64,000 nt of DNA from Pseudomonas taiwanensis DSM 21245 (GTDB lineage Bacteria > Pseudomonadota > Gammaproteobacteria > Pseudomonadales > Pseudomonadaceae), in NCBI RefSeq assembly GCF_000425785.1, contig NZ_KE384450.1, positions 344,545-408,544 of the forward strand. Reading direction: 5' to 3'. A program made the position numbers and the translations under genes. The notes under the pieces were generated by a model. It searched no databases, was not told where the DNA came from, and saw nothing but the letters and a program-made list of their open reading frames with translations. This document shows positions 25,253 through 34,362 of this stretch, piece by piece (positions within the stretch are counted from its first letter, which is position 1; every line of letters begins with the position of its first letter).

Positions 25253-26674
25253 ATGAAGTTGTCCATGCCGCGTTTCGATCAAGCCCCGGTACTGGTGGTC
25301 GGCGATGTCATGCTTGACCGCTACTGGCATGGCGGTACTTCGCGTATCTCGCCGGAAGCGCCAGTGCCGGTGGTCAAGGTCGATCAGATCGAGGATCGTC
25401 CCGGCGGTGCGGCCAACGTTGCCTTGAACATCGCGGCGCTCGGCGCGCCTGCGTTGCTGGTCGGTGTCACCGGCCAGGACGAGGCCGCCGACAGCCTGGC
25501 CAACAGCCTGCATGCCGCTGGCGTGCGTTCGGTGTTCCAGCGCATTGCGCACCAGCCGACCATCGTCAAGCTTCGGGTCATGAGCCGTCACCAGCAGCTG
25601 CTGCGTATCGACTTCGAAGAACCCTTCGCCACCGACCCGCTGTCGCTGGGCGCTGAGGTCGACAACCTGCTCGAAGGCGTCAAGGTGTTGGTGCTATCCG
25701 ACTACGGCAAAGGCGCTTTGCGCAATCACCAAAGCCTGATCCAGGCGGCGCGGGCCAAAGGCATTCCGGTGCTGGCCGACCCCAAGGGCAAGGACTTTTC
25801 CATCTACCGTGGCGCGAGCCTGATTACCCCGAACCTCAGCGAGTTCGAAACCATCGTCGGCCGCTGCGCCGATGAGACCGAACTGGTCGCCAAAGGGCTG
25901 CAACTGTTGCAGGACCTGGACCTGGGAGCACTGCTGGTGACCCGTGGCGAGCACGGCATGACCTTGCTGCGTGCGGGTCAGCCAGCCCTTCACCTGCCCG
26001 CGCGTGCCCGTGAAGTGTTCGATGTCACCGGTGCCGGCGACACCGTGATTTCCACCCTGGCGGCCGCCATCGCTGCTGGCGAGGACCTGCCCCACGCGGT
26101 GGCGCTGGCCAACCTGGCGGCCGGTATCGTGGTCGGCAAGCTGGGTACTGCGGCCATCAGCGCGCCTGAATTGCGCCGGGCGATTCAGCGCGAGGAGGGC
26201 TCCGAGCGCGGTGTGCTGGGCCTGGAGCAGTTGTTGCTGGCTATCGACGATGCCCGCGCGCACAAAGAGAAGATCGTCTTCACCAACGGTTGCTTCGACA
26301 TCCTGCATGCCGGCCATGTCACCTACCTGGAGCAGGCAAGGGCCCAGGGCGATCGCCTGATCGTCGCGGTCAATGACGATGCTTCGGTCAGCCGTCTGAA
26401 AGGCCCTGGGCGGCCGATCAATAGCGTCGACCGGCGCATGGCCGTGCTGGCAGGCCTGGGTGCGGTGGACTGGGTGATCAGCTTCCCTGAGAGTACGCCG
26501 GAGAACCTGCTGAGCCAGGTCAAGCCGGATGTGCTGGTCAAAGGCGGTGACTACGGCATCGACCAGGTAGTGGGCGCTGATATCGTCAAGGCTTACGGCG
26601 GTACCGTGAAGGTGCTGGGGCTGGTCGAGAACAGCTCGACCACGGCGATCGTCGAGAAAATCCGCAAGCACTGA
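25253..26674 (+). CDS. hldE: Bifunctional heptose kinase/adenylyltransferase HldE
   Basis: HldE phosphorylates D-glycero-D-manno-heptose 7-phosphate and, after dephosphorylation by GmhB, adenylylates heptose 1-phosphate to give the ADP-heptose precursor of the LPS inner core. The 473-residue protein has an N-terminal ribokinase-like domain (GGAANVALN near 60; GAGD at about 260-263) and a C-terminal nucleotidyltransferase domain from residue 343, FTNGCFDILHAGH, carrying the HxGH motif. ATG 25253 gives the family length. A TAATAT at 25212-25217 may be a -10 box of its own promoter. Confidence 0.96.
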   Translation: MKLSMPRFDQAPVLVVGDVMLDRYWHGGTSRISPEAPVPVVKVDQIEDRPGGAANVALNIAALGAPALLVGVTGQDEAADSLANSLHAAGVRSVFQRIAHQPTIVKLRVMSRHQQLLRIDFEEPFATDPLSLGAEVDNLLEGVKVLVLSDYGKGALRNHQSLIQAARAKGIPVLADPKGKDFSIYRGASLITPNLSEFETIVGRCADETELVAKGLQLLQDLDLGALLVTRGEHGMTLLRAGQPALHLPARAREVFDVTGAGDTVISTLAAAIAAGEDLPHAVALANLAAGIVVGKLGTAAISAPELRRAIQREEGSERGVLGLEQLLLAIDDARAHKEKIVFTNGCFDILHAGHVTYLEQARAQGDRLIVAVNDDASVSRLKGPGRPINSVDRRMAVLAGLGAVDWVISFPESTPENLLSQVKPDVLVKGGDYGIDQVVGADIVKAYGGTVKVLGLVENSSTTAIVEKIRKH

Positions 26675-26685
26675 AATAGGTTAGA

Positions 26686-26704
26686 GGGGCCGCTTCGCGG
26701 CCCC
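26686..26704. terminator. Hairpin between convergent hldE and the 320-residue gene
   Basis: GGGGCCGC, loop TTC, GCGGCCCC is a perfect 8-bp stem centred between two converging genes and could end transcripts from both sides. It has no T-run. Confidence 0.6.
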
Positions 26705-26709
26705 ACGCG

Positions 26710-27672
26710 TTACTTGTGCAACGAGGTTCGCGCCCGCGCCAGCAACGCCCGTGCCTTTTCACCGAACCGGCGCAAGTGCGAGCCGGTATTGCTATCGGCC
26801 AACCCCTGCTGTTTCAGCCAATCCTTCCAGCGTATCCGCTCTTCCTTGACGACCCATCCTGTCTGGTTGGCGAAACTCTCCGCCAGGTAAAGCCCTCGTG
26901 TGCTGGCCGGCACCAGTTCGTCTTTCTTCAGGGTGTACAGCTCGGCCAGCGGTTGGCCGTCTTTCAGGGGCATCAGGTACAGGTCAGGCCGTTTGCGGTT
27001 GAGTCGCGCCACCAGCTGGTCACCCTCCAGCCGCTCATCGACGTGAAACAGGCTGAGTTTCTTGGCGTCCCGGGGTACCTGCAGGCGCATGTCGTAGATC
27101 AACTGCAACGAGGCGGTGGGCAAATGCACATAGGCCCTGGGCCGCTCCAGTAGCATCAGGTTGCCGCAATGCACAGGGCGAGCGGCGCCGGATTCCGGTG
27201 TGAGGATGAAGGGCAAGGTTTCACGATAATGCAAGGCAGCGGCATAGGGCGCGGGTAGCCAGGTGTCGTTGAAGCGTCCCCCCAGCCAGCCTTCCGGGGT
27301 TTCCAGCAAGCATTCCTCGGCCACCTCCTGCACTGCCGTGTGCAGGGGCAGGTTGAGCTCTTGTGCGGGGACATATCCGGATATCAGTTTCAGCACCACA
27401 TCGCCCCGGTCCTGGCGGCGCTGGCGCACCAGCACCCAGTAGTCGCGGTGCTGCCAGTGTAGGGTCAGGCGTACCGAGACGCCCAGGTTGGCTAGCTCGA
27501 CCACGAAACGCTGGTCGTCCGGCAGCTCGATGGCCTTGCGCCGCTGCTGGGTCTGAGCGAAGTTCAGCGGCATGCCGATGCTCTGGTAGATCAGGCCTTC
27601 GGGCGTCGCTTCGACATGCAGGGGCAGTGTCTTGAAGTTGCTTGGGTTCTTGCGAATCAGCGTACGCGGCAC
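26710..27672 (-). CDS. Conserved hypothetical protein, 320 residues, next to hldE
   Basis: The protein begins MPRTLIRKNPSNFKTLPLHV, has no signal peptide or membrane helix, and is rich in Arg and Leu. A short region, AVQEVAEECLLETPEGWLGG, faintly recalls a Nudix box but lacks the full spacing, so I do not assign that function. It sits at the same place between hldE and an aldo/keto reductase as in P. aeruginosa (recalled, not checked), so it is a stable genus gene of unknown role. It is the last of a minus-strand group with the two oxidoreductase genes, after a 50-base gap. Confidence 0.75.
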   Translation of the reverse strand: MPRTLIRKNPSNFKTLPLHVEATPEGLIYQSIGMPLNFAQTQQRRKAIELPDDQRFVVELANLGVSVRLTLHWQHRDYWVLVRQRRQDRGDVVLKLISGYVPAQELNLPLHTAVQEVAEECLLETPEGWLGGRFNDTWLPAPYAAALHYRETLPFILTPESGAARPVHCGNLMLLERPRAYVHLPTASLQLIYDMRLQVPRDAKKLSLFHVDERLEGDQLVARLNRKRPDLYLMPLKDGQPLAELYTLKKDELVPASTRGLYLAESFANQTGWVVKEERIRWKDWLKQQGLADSNTGSHLRRFGEKARALLARARTSLHK

Positions 27673-27722
27673 GAGGCTCCTCCTTGCGTCGGATCAGTCT
27701 CCAGACCTTGGGCCCAGACGGC

Positions 27723-28535
27723 TCAGTGCTGGCTCAGGATGCGGGCGACAGTGGCCACGTTGTGGGCCAGATGCAACGGATTGATGGTGCCGACGATAGC
27801 ACTGCTCACACCAGGGTGGGAGAACAGCAGCTCGAAGCTGGCTTGCACCGGGTCGACACCAGGGGCCAGGCAGATGTGCCCGCTGGCCAGGGCCTTCTTC
27901 ACCAGAATGGCTTTGCCATGTTCGGCAGCGTAGTCCAGGACCGGGCGCTCTGCCTGCTCGTTGAGGTTGTAGGTGACCATGGCGCAATCGCCGGTTTCCA
28001 GCGCCTTCAGGCCGCCGGCGACCGTCTTGCCGGAAAAGCCGAAGCCCAGGATCTTGCCCTCTTGCTTGAGCTCGGCAAGGGTCTGATAGACCTCCTGCTG
28101 CTCGAGAATGGCCAGGTCATTGCCGTCCGAGTGCACCAGCACCAGTTCGATGCGGTCGGTTTCCAGGCGGCGCAGGCTGCGCTCAACCGAGCGGCGGGTA
28201 TGGGCGGCGCTGAAATCGAAGTGCGACTGGCCGTTCTCGAATTCCTCGCCGACCTTGCTGACGATCACCCATTGCTCGCGCTGGCCGCGCAGCAGTGGGC
28301 CCAGACGTTCTTCGCTGCGGCCATAGGCCGGTGCGGTGTCGATCAGGTTGATACCCAGCTCGCGGGCCTGGGCCAGCAGCAGGCGTGCTTCGTCATCGTC
28401 TGGAATGGTGAAGCCGTTCGGGTATTTGACGCCCTGGTCGCGGCCGAGCTTGACCGTTCCCAGGCCCAAGGGCGACACCTTGAAGCCGGTGCTGCCCAGC
28501 GGGCGGTGAATGTCGTGCAGGGTAGGCAGGGTCAT
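27723..28535 (-). CDS. Aldo/keto reductase
   Basis: This is an NAD(P)H-dependent reductase of the (beta/alpha)8 AKR superfamily with 270 residues. The catalytic tetrad is visible as Asp66, Tyr71 (IDTAPAYG), Lys94 (VSKVG) and His135 (LVHSDG). The C-terminal part SSAIVGTINPLHL matches the cofactor-site strand. The start overlaps the stop of the upstream FAD-oxidoreductase gene by four bases (ATGA), so the two are co-translated and may act in sequence, but no substrate is indicated. Confidence 0.9.
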   Translation of the reverse strand: MTLPTLHDIHRPLGSTGFKVSPLGLGTVKLGRDQGVKYPNGFTIPDDDEARLLLAQARELGINLIDTAPAYGRSEERLGPLLRGQREQWVIVSKVGEEFENGQSHFDFSAAHTRRSVERSLRRLETDRIELVLVHSDGNDLAILEQQEVYQTLAELKQEGKILGFGFSGKTVAGGLKALETGDCAMVTYNLNEQAERPVLDYAAEHGKAILVKKALASGHICLAPGVDPVQASFELLFSHPGVSSAIVGTINPLHLAHNVATVARILSQH

Positions 28536-29707
28536 GGCAGCAGTTGCTCCCAGGCCGGTACGCCCAGCGCCGGGCGCGGAAGGTTATCGAGGGCGGGTTG
28601 AGCGCTTGGGCGAATGCCATCGCGATCGAGACTTGCCAGTACCCGATCACTGAAGTCGGGGGCCAATGCCAGTTTGGTCGGCCAGCCGACCAGCAGACGC
28701 TGCTGGTCGGCCAGGAAGGCATTGTCCGGGCGTACCAGGCCAGATTGCGCGGGTTCGGCGCGATCCACACGCAAGGTCGCCCATTTCAGTAGCGTCTGGT
28801 CTACCCATGGCAGCAGGTGAGCGATTTCCTTTTGCGCCGCGGCGATCTGCGCGGCTGGGTCGCGGGCTACGCCATCGGCTTCGGCCAGGTCGCCACCCAT
28901 GTACCACACCCACTGGCCATCGGCTGCCGGGTGAGTGGTGATCGTCACCCGTGGCTTCGGGCCGCCGCCCAGGCAGTGGGCGTAGAGGGGTTTGAGGTTC
29001 GGCCCTTTGGCCATGACCATGTGCAGCGGCCGCAACTGCATCGCTGGCTGGTTGAGGCCGAGGGCCTGCAACAGCGCCTCGGTACCGCCACCTGCACTGA
29101 GGACGATGCGCTGGGCGCGGATTTCACGGCCATCGACGCGCAAGCCGACCAGCGCTTGGCCTTCACGCAAGGGTTCGATCTGCTCGCCCGCCAGCAGACT
29201 GTCACCGGCCAGCTCGGCCAGGTTGGCAAGCAGGCTGGGGACGTCGATCACCAGTTCGGCCAGGCGATAGACCTTGCCCTTGAACGCGCGGTCTTGAAGG
29301 GCAGGCGGCAGTTGCTCGCCCTTGACCTGGTCTACCCGGCCACGCACTGCCTTGCTGGCGAAAAAGCTGGTGAGGTTGCCGGCCAGGGTGCCGGGGGACC
29401 ACAGGTAGTGCGCATCGGACAGCAGGCGGGTCTTGTCCAGCGCCAGCTCGCCGGTGCCGGCCAAGGCTTCGCGCCAACGTCGCGGCATGTCGGCGATGGC
29501 TTCCGAGGCGCCGGTCAGGGCGCCGTGCAGGGCGTACTTGGTGCCGCCATGGATGATGCCTTGCGATTTGATGGTCTGCTCACCGCCCAGGCTGGCACGC
29601 TCCACCAGCACTGTCGAATAGCCCAGTCTGCGCAGACGAGCATTGAGCCAGAGGCCTGCGACCCCGGCGCCGACGATCAATACGTCAGTGGAAATGGCAG
29701 ATGGCAT
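28532..29707 (-). CDS. FAD-dependent oxidoreductase (DAO family)
   Basis: The 391-residue protein begins with an FAD-binding Rossmann motif, VLIVGAGVAGL (Gly13, Gly15, Gly18), and has GGEQTIKSQGIIHGGTKYAL, typical of the glycerol 3-phosphate dehydrogenase/DAO family. A second FAD-contact motif, RIVLSAGGGTEAL, lies near residue 205. There is no signal peptide, so it is cytoplasmic or peripherally membrane-associated. It is coupled to the aldo/keto reductase gene. The substrate is not evident. Confidence 0.87.
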   Translation of the reverse strand: MPSAISTDVLIVGAGVAGLWLNARLRRLGYSTVLVERASLGGEQTIKSQGIIHGGTKYALHGALTGASEAIADMPRRWREALAGTGELALDKTRLLSDAHYLWSPGTLAGNLTSFFASKAVRGRVDQVKGEQLPPALQDRAFKGKVYRLAELVIDVPSLLANLAELAGDSLLAGEQIEPLREGQALVGLRVDGREIRAQRIVLSAGGGTEALLQALGLNQPAMQLRPLHMVMAKGPNLKPLYAHCLGGGPKPRVTITTHPAADGQWVWYMGGDLAEADGVARDPAAQIAAAQKEIAHLLPWVDQTLLKWATLRVDRAEPAQSGLVRPDNAFLADQQRLLVGWPTKLALAPDFSDRVLASLDRDGIRPSAQPALDNLPRPALGVPAWEQLLP

Positions 29708-29836
29708 GGCGGTACCTCGGAGACTGGGACAGCTGGCAAGTATACAGGCTTACCTTGTCATGACCCTATCGCTGCGCTATCCGCCTCCTTCAACGACCGC
29801 GGCCGGCTTGCCGGGGAGGCCGAACACCCAGGCGAC

Positions 29837-30169
29837 TCAGTGTCCGGCAGTCTTCGAAAACAGCTGGATCACTACCACGCCCCCGACGATCATCGCCATC
29901 CCCAGCATTGCCGGTACATCCAGCTTCTGCCCGTAGATCACCAGCGCTGCCACGCTGATCAGCACGATGCCCAGCCCAGACCAGATCGCGTAGGCAATGC
30001 CCACCGGTATGCTGCGCACCACCAGGGTCAGCATCCAGAAGGCGATGGCGTAGCCACACACCATCAGCAACAGCGGCAGCGGCGTGCTCAAGCCCTTGAC
30101 CGCTTTCATGGAGGCGGTGGCGATGACTTCGGCGCAGATGGCGATGGCCAGGTAGGTGTAGGCATTCAT
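29837..30169 (-). CDS. Small multidrug resistance (SMR) family transporter
   Basis: The 110-residue protein has four hydrophobic helices, the standard SMR size. Glu14 in AICAEVIAT is the conserved carboxylate that binds both protons and cationic drugs in EmrE. The second half has PVGIAYAIWSGLGIVLIS, the SMR signature, and the Trp and Tyr residues favour the multidrug-type branch over the guanidinium exporters, though this is uncertain. It is divergent from a LysR-type gene 86 bases away, which may control it. Confidence 0.9.
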   Translation of the reverse strand: MNAYTYLAIAICAEVIATASMKAVKGLSTPLPLLLMVCGYAIAFWMLTLVVRSIPVGIAYAIWSGLGIVLISVAALVIYGQKLDVPAMLGMAMIVGGVVVIQLFSKTAGH

Positions 30170-30230
30170 GGTGGTTTCCTCCGGTTTCTGCCGGGCATTT
30201 TAGGCATGTGCTGGATGGGGTAAAGTCATT

Positions 30231-30253
30231 ACCTATCAGTATTGGAGATAGGT
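30231..30253. promoter_or_regulatory. Inverted repeat in the SMR-LysR divergent promoter
   Basis: ACCTATC and GATAGGT form a perfect 7-base dyad with a nine-base spacer. It ends two bases before the LysR ATG and includes its ribosome site, so binding there would allow tight autoregulation. Confidence 0.5.
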
Positions 30254-30255
30254 TG

Positions 30256-31146
30256 ATGGCAGAGCAGTGGAATCTCGAGCAACTGCGCGTGTTCGTGCGT
30301 GTCGCCGAACTGCGGTCCTTTTCCGCGGTGGCCCGGGAGCAGCGCCGGGCGCAGTCGGCGGTCAGCAGTGCCATCGCAATGCTCGAAACGGACTTGGGTG
30401 TGACCTTGTTCGAGCGCAGCAGCGGTCGTCAGCCCAAGTTGACGGAAAACGGCGTGGCCTTGCTGGAGGATGCCCGCGAGCTGTTGCGCCAGTGCGAGCG
30501 CCTGGACGGCCGTGCGCTGGCGTTGATGCGTGGGCAGGAGGCGCTGTTGCGGGTTGCTCAGGACGAGGCCATGCCCTATCAGCCGGTGATCGACAGCCTT
30601 GACGAGTTGGCCAGCCGTTTTCCCTTCCTGGAAGTGCAGTTGGCCAGCGGCGCCCAAGGGGATGTGGCACGCAAGCTGGTGGAACGGCGCGCCGACCTGG
30701 GGTTGTTCTTCCATCACGAAAGCATCCCCAGTTCGCTGGAGCGGCGCGCCCTGGGCAGCGTGGAAATGGTCACTGTCTGCGCGGTCGGGCATCCGCTCGC
30801 CAAGGAGCTACGGGTCACCCGCCAGCAATTGGCGCGGCATCGACAGTTGTTGATCACCCCCCAGCAGAGCGGCTACCCGGGTGGCGAAGCGATCAGTCCG
30901 CAGATCTGGCGTGCGGACAGCTTCTATGCCATGGCCGAACTGCTGATGCGCGGCCTCGGCTGGGCCTGGTTGCCACAGCATGTGGTGCAGTATCCGACCT
31001 ATCAGACACAGATGGTCGAGTTGGACAGCGAATGGCGACCACCTGCTTTGGTGGCGGAGCTTGCCTGGCGGCGCGACGAGCCCTTGGGACCGGCGGCGCA
31101 ATGGCTGGCCGAGCGCTTCGCGGTGCACCTGCGCGCGATCGGCTAG
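30256..31146 (+). CDS. LysR-type transcriptional regulator
   Basis: The 296-residue protein has the N-terminal winged helix-turn-helix (residues 5-65, with LRSFSAVAREQRRAQSAVSSAI and the LFERSSGR wing) followed by a periplasmic-binding-protein-like effector domain. ATG 30256 is preceded by GGAG; the longer frame from 30208 adds an unlikely leader. Its divergence from the SMR transporter gene suggests it regulates that gene and itself. The effector is unknown. Confidence 0.92.
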   Translation: MAEQWNLEQLRVFVRVAELRSFSAVAREQRRAQSAVSSAIAMLETDLGVTLFERSSGRQPKLTENGVALLEDARELLRQCERLDGRALALMRGQEALLRVAQDEAMPYQPVIDSLDELASRFPFLEVQLASGAQGDVARKLVERRADLGLFFHHESIPSSLERRALGSVEMVTVCAVGHPLAKELRVTRQQLARHRQLLITPQQSGYPGGEAISPQIWRADSFYAMAELLMRGLGWAWLPQHVVQYPTYQTQMVELDSEWRPPALVAELAWRRDEPLGPAAQWLAERFAVHLRAIG

Positions 31147-31182
31147 CCATTTTCCAGATGGTTCCTAGTACACTTCGCCACC

Positions 31183-32454
31183 ATGAACAGAACCCTTTAT
31201 TCCTTGTTGTTTCACCTGGGCCTGCCGCTGGTCGCGCTACGCCTGTTCCTGCGTGCCCGCAAGGCGCCGGCCTACGGCCAGCGCATCGCTGAGCGCTTTG
31301 CCCTGAACCTTCCGGCCATGCGCCAAGGGGGGATCTGGGTGCATGCGGTGTCGGTAGGCGAGAGCATTGCCGCCGCACCCATGGTTCGCGCCCTGCTCAA
31401 GGCCTACCCGGACCTGCCGATCACCCTCACCTGCATGACCCCGACTGGATCGGAGCGCATCCGCGCGATGTTCGGCGACGAGCCGCGCATCCAGCATTGC
31501 TACCTGCCCTATGACCTGCCGTGGGCGGCGGGGCGCTTTCTGGACCATGTGCGTCCACGTCTGGGCATCATCATGGAAACCGAACTTTGGCCCAATCACA
31601 TTCACCAGTGCGCCAAGCGCGGCATTCCCGTGGCCTTGGCCAATGCACGGCTATCCGAACGGTCGGCCCGTGGCTACGCACGGTTTGCTGGCCTGACCCG
31701 GCCGATGCTCACCGAGATGAACCTCATCGCGGTGCAAACCGAAACCGAAGCCCAGCGATTCCGTGACCTGGGCGCACGGCCTGAATGCGTGAAGGTGACC
31801 GGCTCGATCAAGTTCGACTTGAAGATCGACGAGCAACTGCAGCCTCGGGCGCAGGCATTGCGCGGGCAGTGGGGGGGCGACCAGCGCCCGGTGTGGATCG
31901 CCGCCAGTACCCACGAAGGCGAAGACGCCCTGATCTTGCAGGCGCACCGCCAGTTGCTGCAGGTACATGGCGACGCGCTGCTGATTCTGGTGCCTCGCCA
32001 CCCTGAGCGCTTCAATGCCGTGCATGCCCTGTGCCGTGAGCAGTTCACTACTGTGCGCCGCTCCTCGGGTGGTGCCGTCGACAGCCAGACCCAGGTGCTG
32101 CTGGGCGACACCATGGGTGAGTTGCTGTTCCTCTATGCGCTGGCCGATATCGCCTTCGTCGGCGGCAGTCTTGTCGCCACCGGCGGTCATAACCCGTTAG
32201 AGCCAGCGGCGCTGTCGTTGCCGGTGATCATGGGCCCACATGTGTTCAACTTCCTCGAGATCAGCGCGATGTTGCGAGACGCAGGGGCGTTGCAGCAGGT
32301 GGATGATGTCGAAGGGCTGGCGGCGGCAGTACGTCGGCTGGTCGAGCTGCCTCAGGATGCCCAGCGCATGGGGGCGGCGGGCAAGCAGGTGATGTTGGCG
32401 AACCAGGGGGCGTTGCAGCGGTTGCTGGATGGGCTTGGGGCGTTGATTGGCTGA
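31183..32454 (+). CDS. waaA: Kdo transferase WaaA
   Basis: WaaA (family GT30) adds Kdo residues from CMP-Kdo to lipid IVA, the first step of the LPS core, at the cytoplasmic face of the inner membrane. The 423-residue protein has an N-terminal membrane anchor (residues 2-20). It shows GGIWVHAVSVGES, IMETELWPNHIHQCAKRGIP, VPRHPERF and AFVGGSLVATGGHNPLEPA, the family hallmarks. It follows the LysR gene on the same strand but lies away from the other LPS genes in a separate unit. Confidence 0.96.
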   Translation: MNRTLYSLLFHLGLPLVALRLFLRARKAPAYGQRIAERFALNLPAMRQGGIWVHAVSVGESIAAAPMVRALLKAYPDLPITLTCMTPTGSERIRAMFGDEPRIQHCYLPYDLPWAAGRFLDHVRPRLGIIMETELWPNHIHQCAKRGIPVALANARLSERSARGYARFAGLTRPMLTEMNLIAVQTETEAQRFRDLGARPECVKVTGSIKFDLKIDEQLQPRAQALRGQWGGDQRPVWIAASTHEGEDALILQAHRQLLQVHGDALLILVPRHPERFNAVHALCREQFTTVRRSSGGAVDSQTQVLLGDTMGELLFLYALADIAFVGGSLVATGGHNPLEPAALSLPVIMGPHVFNFLEISAMLRDAGALQQVDDVEGLAAAVRRLVELPQDAQRMGAAGKQVMLANQGALQRLLDGLGALIG

Positions 32455-32504
32455 AATCCGAGCAGGCATCATCGCCGGCACGCCGGCGATGATGCAGCAC
32501 CGAC

Positions 32505-33935
32505 CTACGGCCTGCGCTCGAAATTCTTCGCCGCCGCCGCTGCCAAATCCGGTGGCAGGAAGTCCTTGTCCGGGTTGTAGTCTGGCTTCAGATACCGCTT
32601 GAGGTCCTGCAGGTCCTGCGGGCTCAAGGTTCCGGCAGCCTGTTTCAGGCTCAGGTTGTCGAGAATGTAGTCATACCGGCTGTTGTTGTAGTCGCGCACC
32701 GAGGTATACAGCTGGCGCTGGGCGTCGAGCACGTCGACGATGTTGCGGGTACCGACCTGGTAGCCGATCTCGGTGGCTTCGAGCGCGCTCTGGTTGGAAA
32801 TGATCGACTGCTTGCGCGCCTGGACCTGTTCCACGTCGGTGTTGACCGCGCGGTGCAGGTTACGGGTGTTTTCCACCACTTGGCGGCGCAGGCTTTCGCG
32901 CTGCTGCTCGCTCTGGCTCAGGCGCTGGTAGGCCTCGCGTACCTGTGAGCTGGTCAGACCGCCGCTGTAGATCGGGATGTTCAGTTGCAGGCCGATGCTG
33001 GTTTGCTCAACGTCGCCGGCATAGCGCACGTTTGGCTGCGGGTTGCTGAATCCGAGGCTGTCGTTATCGCCCTTCTGGTAGCGAGCTACCGCATCGACCG
33101 TGGGCGCATGGCCGGCCTTGCGCTGGCGCAAGGTCTCTTCAGCGGCGGTGACGGCATAGTTGGTGGCCAGAAGGTTGAGGTTCTGGCGAGCAGCGGTTTC
33201 GACCCAGGCCTTGGCATCATTGGGCGTGGGCACCTGCACCGGCAGGGTGTGGACCACGCCCTGGATCGAGGCGTATTCGCGATTGGTCAGGGTCACCAGG
33301 GCCTCGAAGGCATCCTGGACCTGGCGTTCGGCAATGATCCGGTTGGCCCGGGCAGTGTCGTAGCTGGCTTGCGATTGCAGGACGTCGGTCTTGTCGGAGA
33401 GGCCCACGTCGAAACGTTCGTTGGACTGATCCAGCTGGCGCTTGAACGCCGCCTCCTCGGCCTTGGTGGCAGCCAGGTTGTCTTGGGCGCGGAGTACGGC
33501 GAAATAGTTCTGCGCGGTTTGCAGGATCAGGTTCTGCTCGGTGGCCGACAGCTCAAGCGCCGCCTGTTCATTGACAGACTCGGCTGCCTTCAACTGGAAC
33601 CAGCGGTCGGCGCGGAAAATCGGTTGCGAGAGGGTCGCGCTCCACGAATTGCCGCTGCGGTTGGAGGTGATCGATGGCTCATCGAACTTGGTGCGGGTGT
33701 TCATCATTTCGGCACCTGCCGACAGGTTCGGCAGCAACCCGGCCCTGGCCTGGGGCACCACCTCGCGACGGGCGCCGTAGTCGGCGCGGGCCGCAGCCAG
33801 GTCGGCGTTGTTATCGACCGCTTCCTGGTAGACGCTGACCAGATCGGTCTTTACCGTTGCGGGCACATCCGCTGCCCAGACCACTCCGTTGGACGCACAA
33901 GACACGGCTATCGCCAGTGAGAGTTTGCGCAGCAT
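32505..33935 (-). CDS. tolC: TolC-family outer-membrane channel protein
   Basis: This is a trimeric outer-membrane and periplasmic tunnel used by type I secretion and efflux systems. The 476-residue precursor starts MLRKLSLAIAVSCASNGVVWAAD, a clear signal peptide cleaved near residue 23. The mature part has two repeats of the outer-membrane efflux pattern, with coiled-coil helices rich in Gln, Glu and Arg and the segment YQVGTRNIVDVLDAQRQLY. The longer frame to 34079 lacks any leader logic; ATG 33935 is preceded by AAGGA. It is a single gene, divergent from thiC. Its inner-membrane partner is not nearby. Confidence 0.92.
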   Translation of the reverse strand: MLRKLSLAIAVSCASNGVVWAADVPATVKTDLVSVYQEAVDNNADLAAARADYGARREVVPQARAGLLPNLSAGAEMMNTRTKFDEPSITSNRSGNSWSATLSQPIFRADRWFQLKAAESVNEQAALELSATEQNLILQTAQNYFAVLRAQDNLAATKAEEAAFKRQLDQSNERFDVGLSDKTDVLQSQASYDTARANRIIAERQVQDAFEALVTLTNREYASIQGVVHTLPVQVPTPNDAKAWVETAARQNLNLLATNYAVTAAEETLRQRKAGHAPTVDAVARYQKGDNDSLGFSNPQPNVRYAGDVEQTSIGLQLNIPIYSGGLTSSQVREAYQRLSQSEQQRESLRRQVVENTRNLHRAVNTDVEQVQARKQSIISNQSALEATEIGYQVGTRNIVDVLDAQRQLYTSVRDYNNSRYDYILDNLSLKQAAGTLSPQDLQDLKRYLKPDYNPDKDFLPPDLAAAAAKNFERRP

Positions 33936-34099
33936 AGAGGCAATCCTTGTACGAAATTTAATTACTGAACTGTTGAGTATCGAAAGACCGGCCAGTGTAG
34001 TGCCATGTGCAGCTGGCAACAATCGTCGACGGTGCCTTTCATCATCCGTGCGTTTTAGTCGCTTGGCTTTGCCGACCACTCCAGTCTAGACTGCGCATG

Positions 34100-34193
34100 T
34101 TCTTGTCGGGGTGCCTTGAAGCAAAGGCTGAGATCGGAAAGTTCCGGATCCCGTTGAACCTGATCAGGTTAGCGCCTGCGTAGGGAACAAGAT
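34100..34193 (+). promoter_or_regulatory. Thiamine pyrophosphate (TPP) riboswitch
   Basis: The THI-box core is present in order: GGGGTGCC, GGCTGAGATC, a variable stem-loop, CCGTTGAACCTGATCAGGTT and GCGTAGGGAACAAG. The closing helix P1 forms between TCTTGT (34101-34106) and ACAAGA (34187-34192). It precedes thiC by about 170 bases and would switch the gene off when TPP is plentiful. The rest of the leader has a CACCC/GGGGTG hairpin near 34279-34300 but no clear intrinsic terminator. Confidence 0.95.
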
Positions 34194-34362
34194 TGCTCGC
34201 CTTCCCGGGGAGCCTCTTGTGCCAGGTCCGGGAATGTCACAGCTCGCGTAGCTCAAGGCACCTCCATGTACCGGCACTGCACACCCGTCCAGGGGGTGCG
34301 TCCGCGTCTTTCAGGTTCACCCCGACATTCCGTCCGCAAGGAAGACGTCTGGAGAGCCTGTG

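Noticed and set aside
27300..27360. Nudix box in the 320-residue hypothetical next to hldE
   Set aside because: The segment AVQEVAEECLLE lacks the GxxxxxE start and the full REUxEExGU spacing, so calling it a Nudix hydrolase is not justified.
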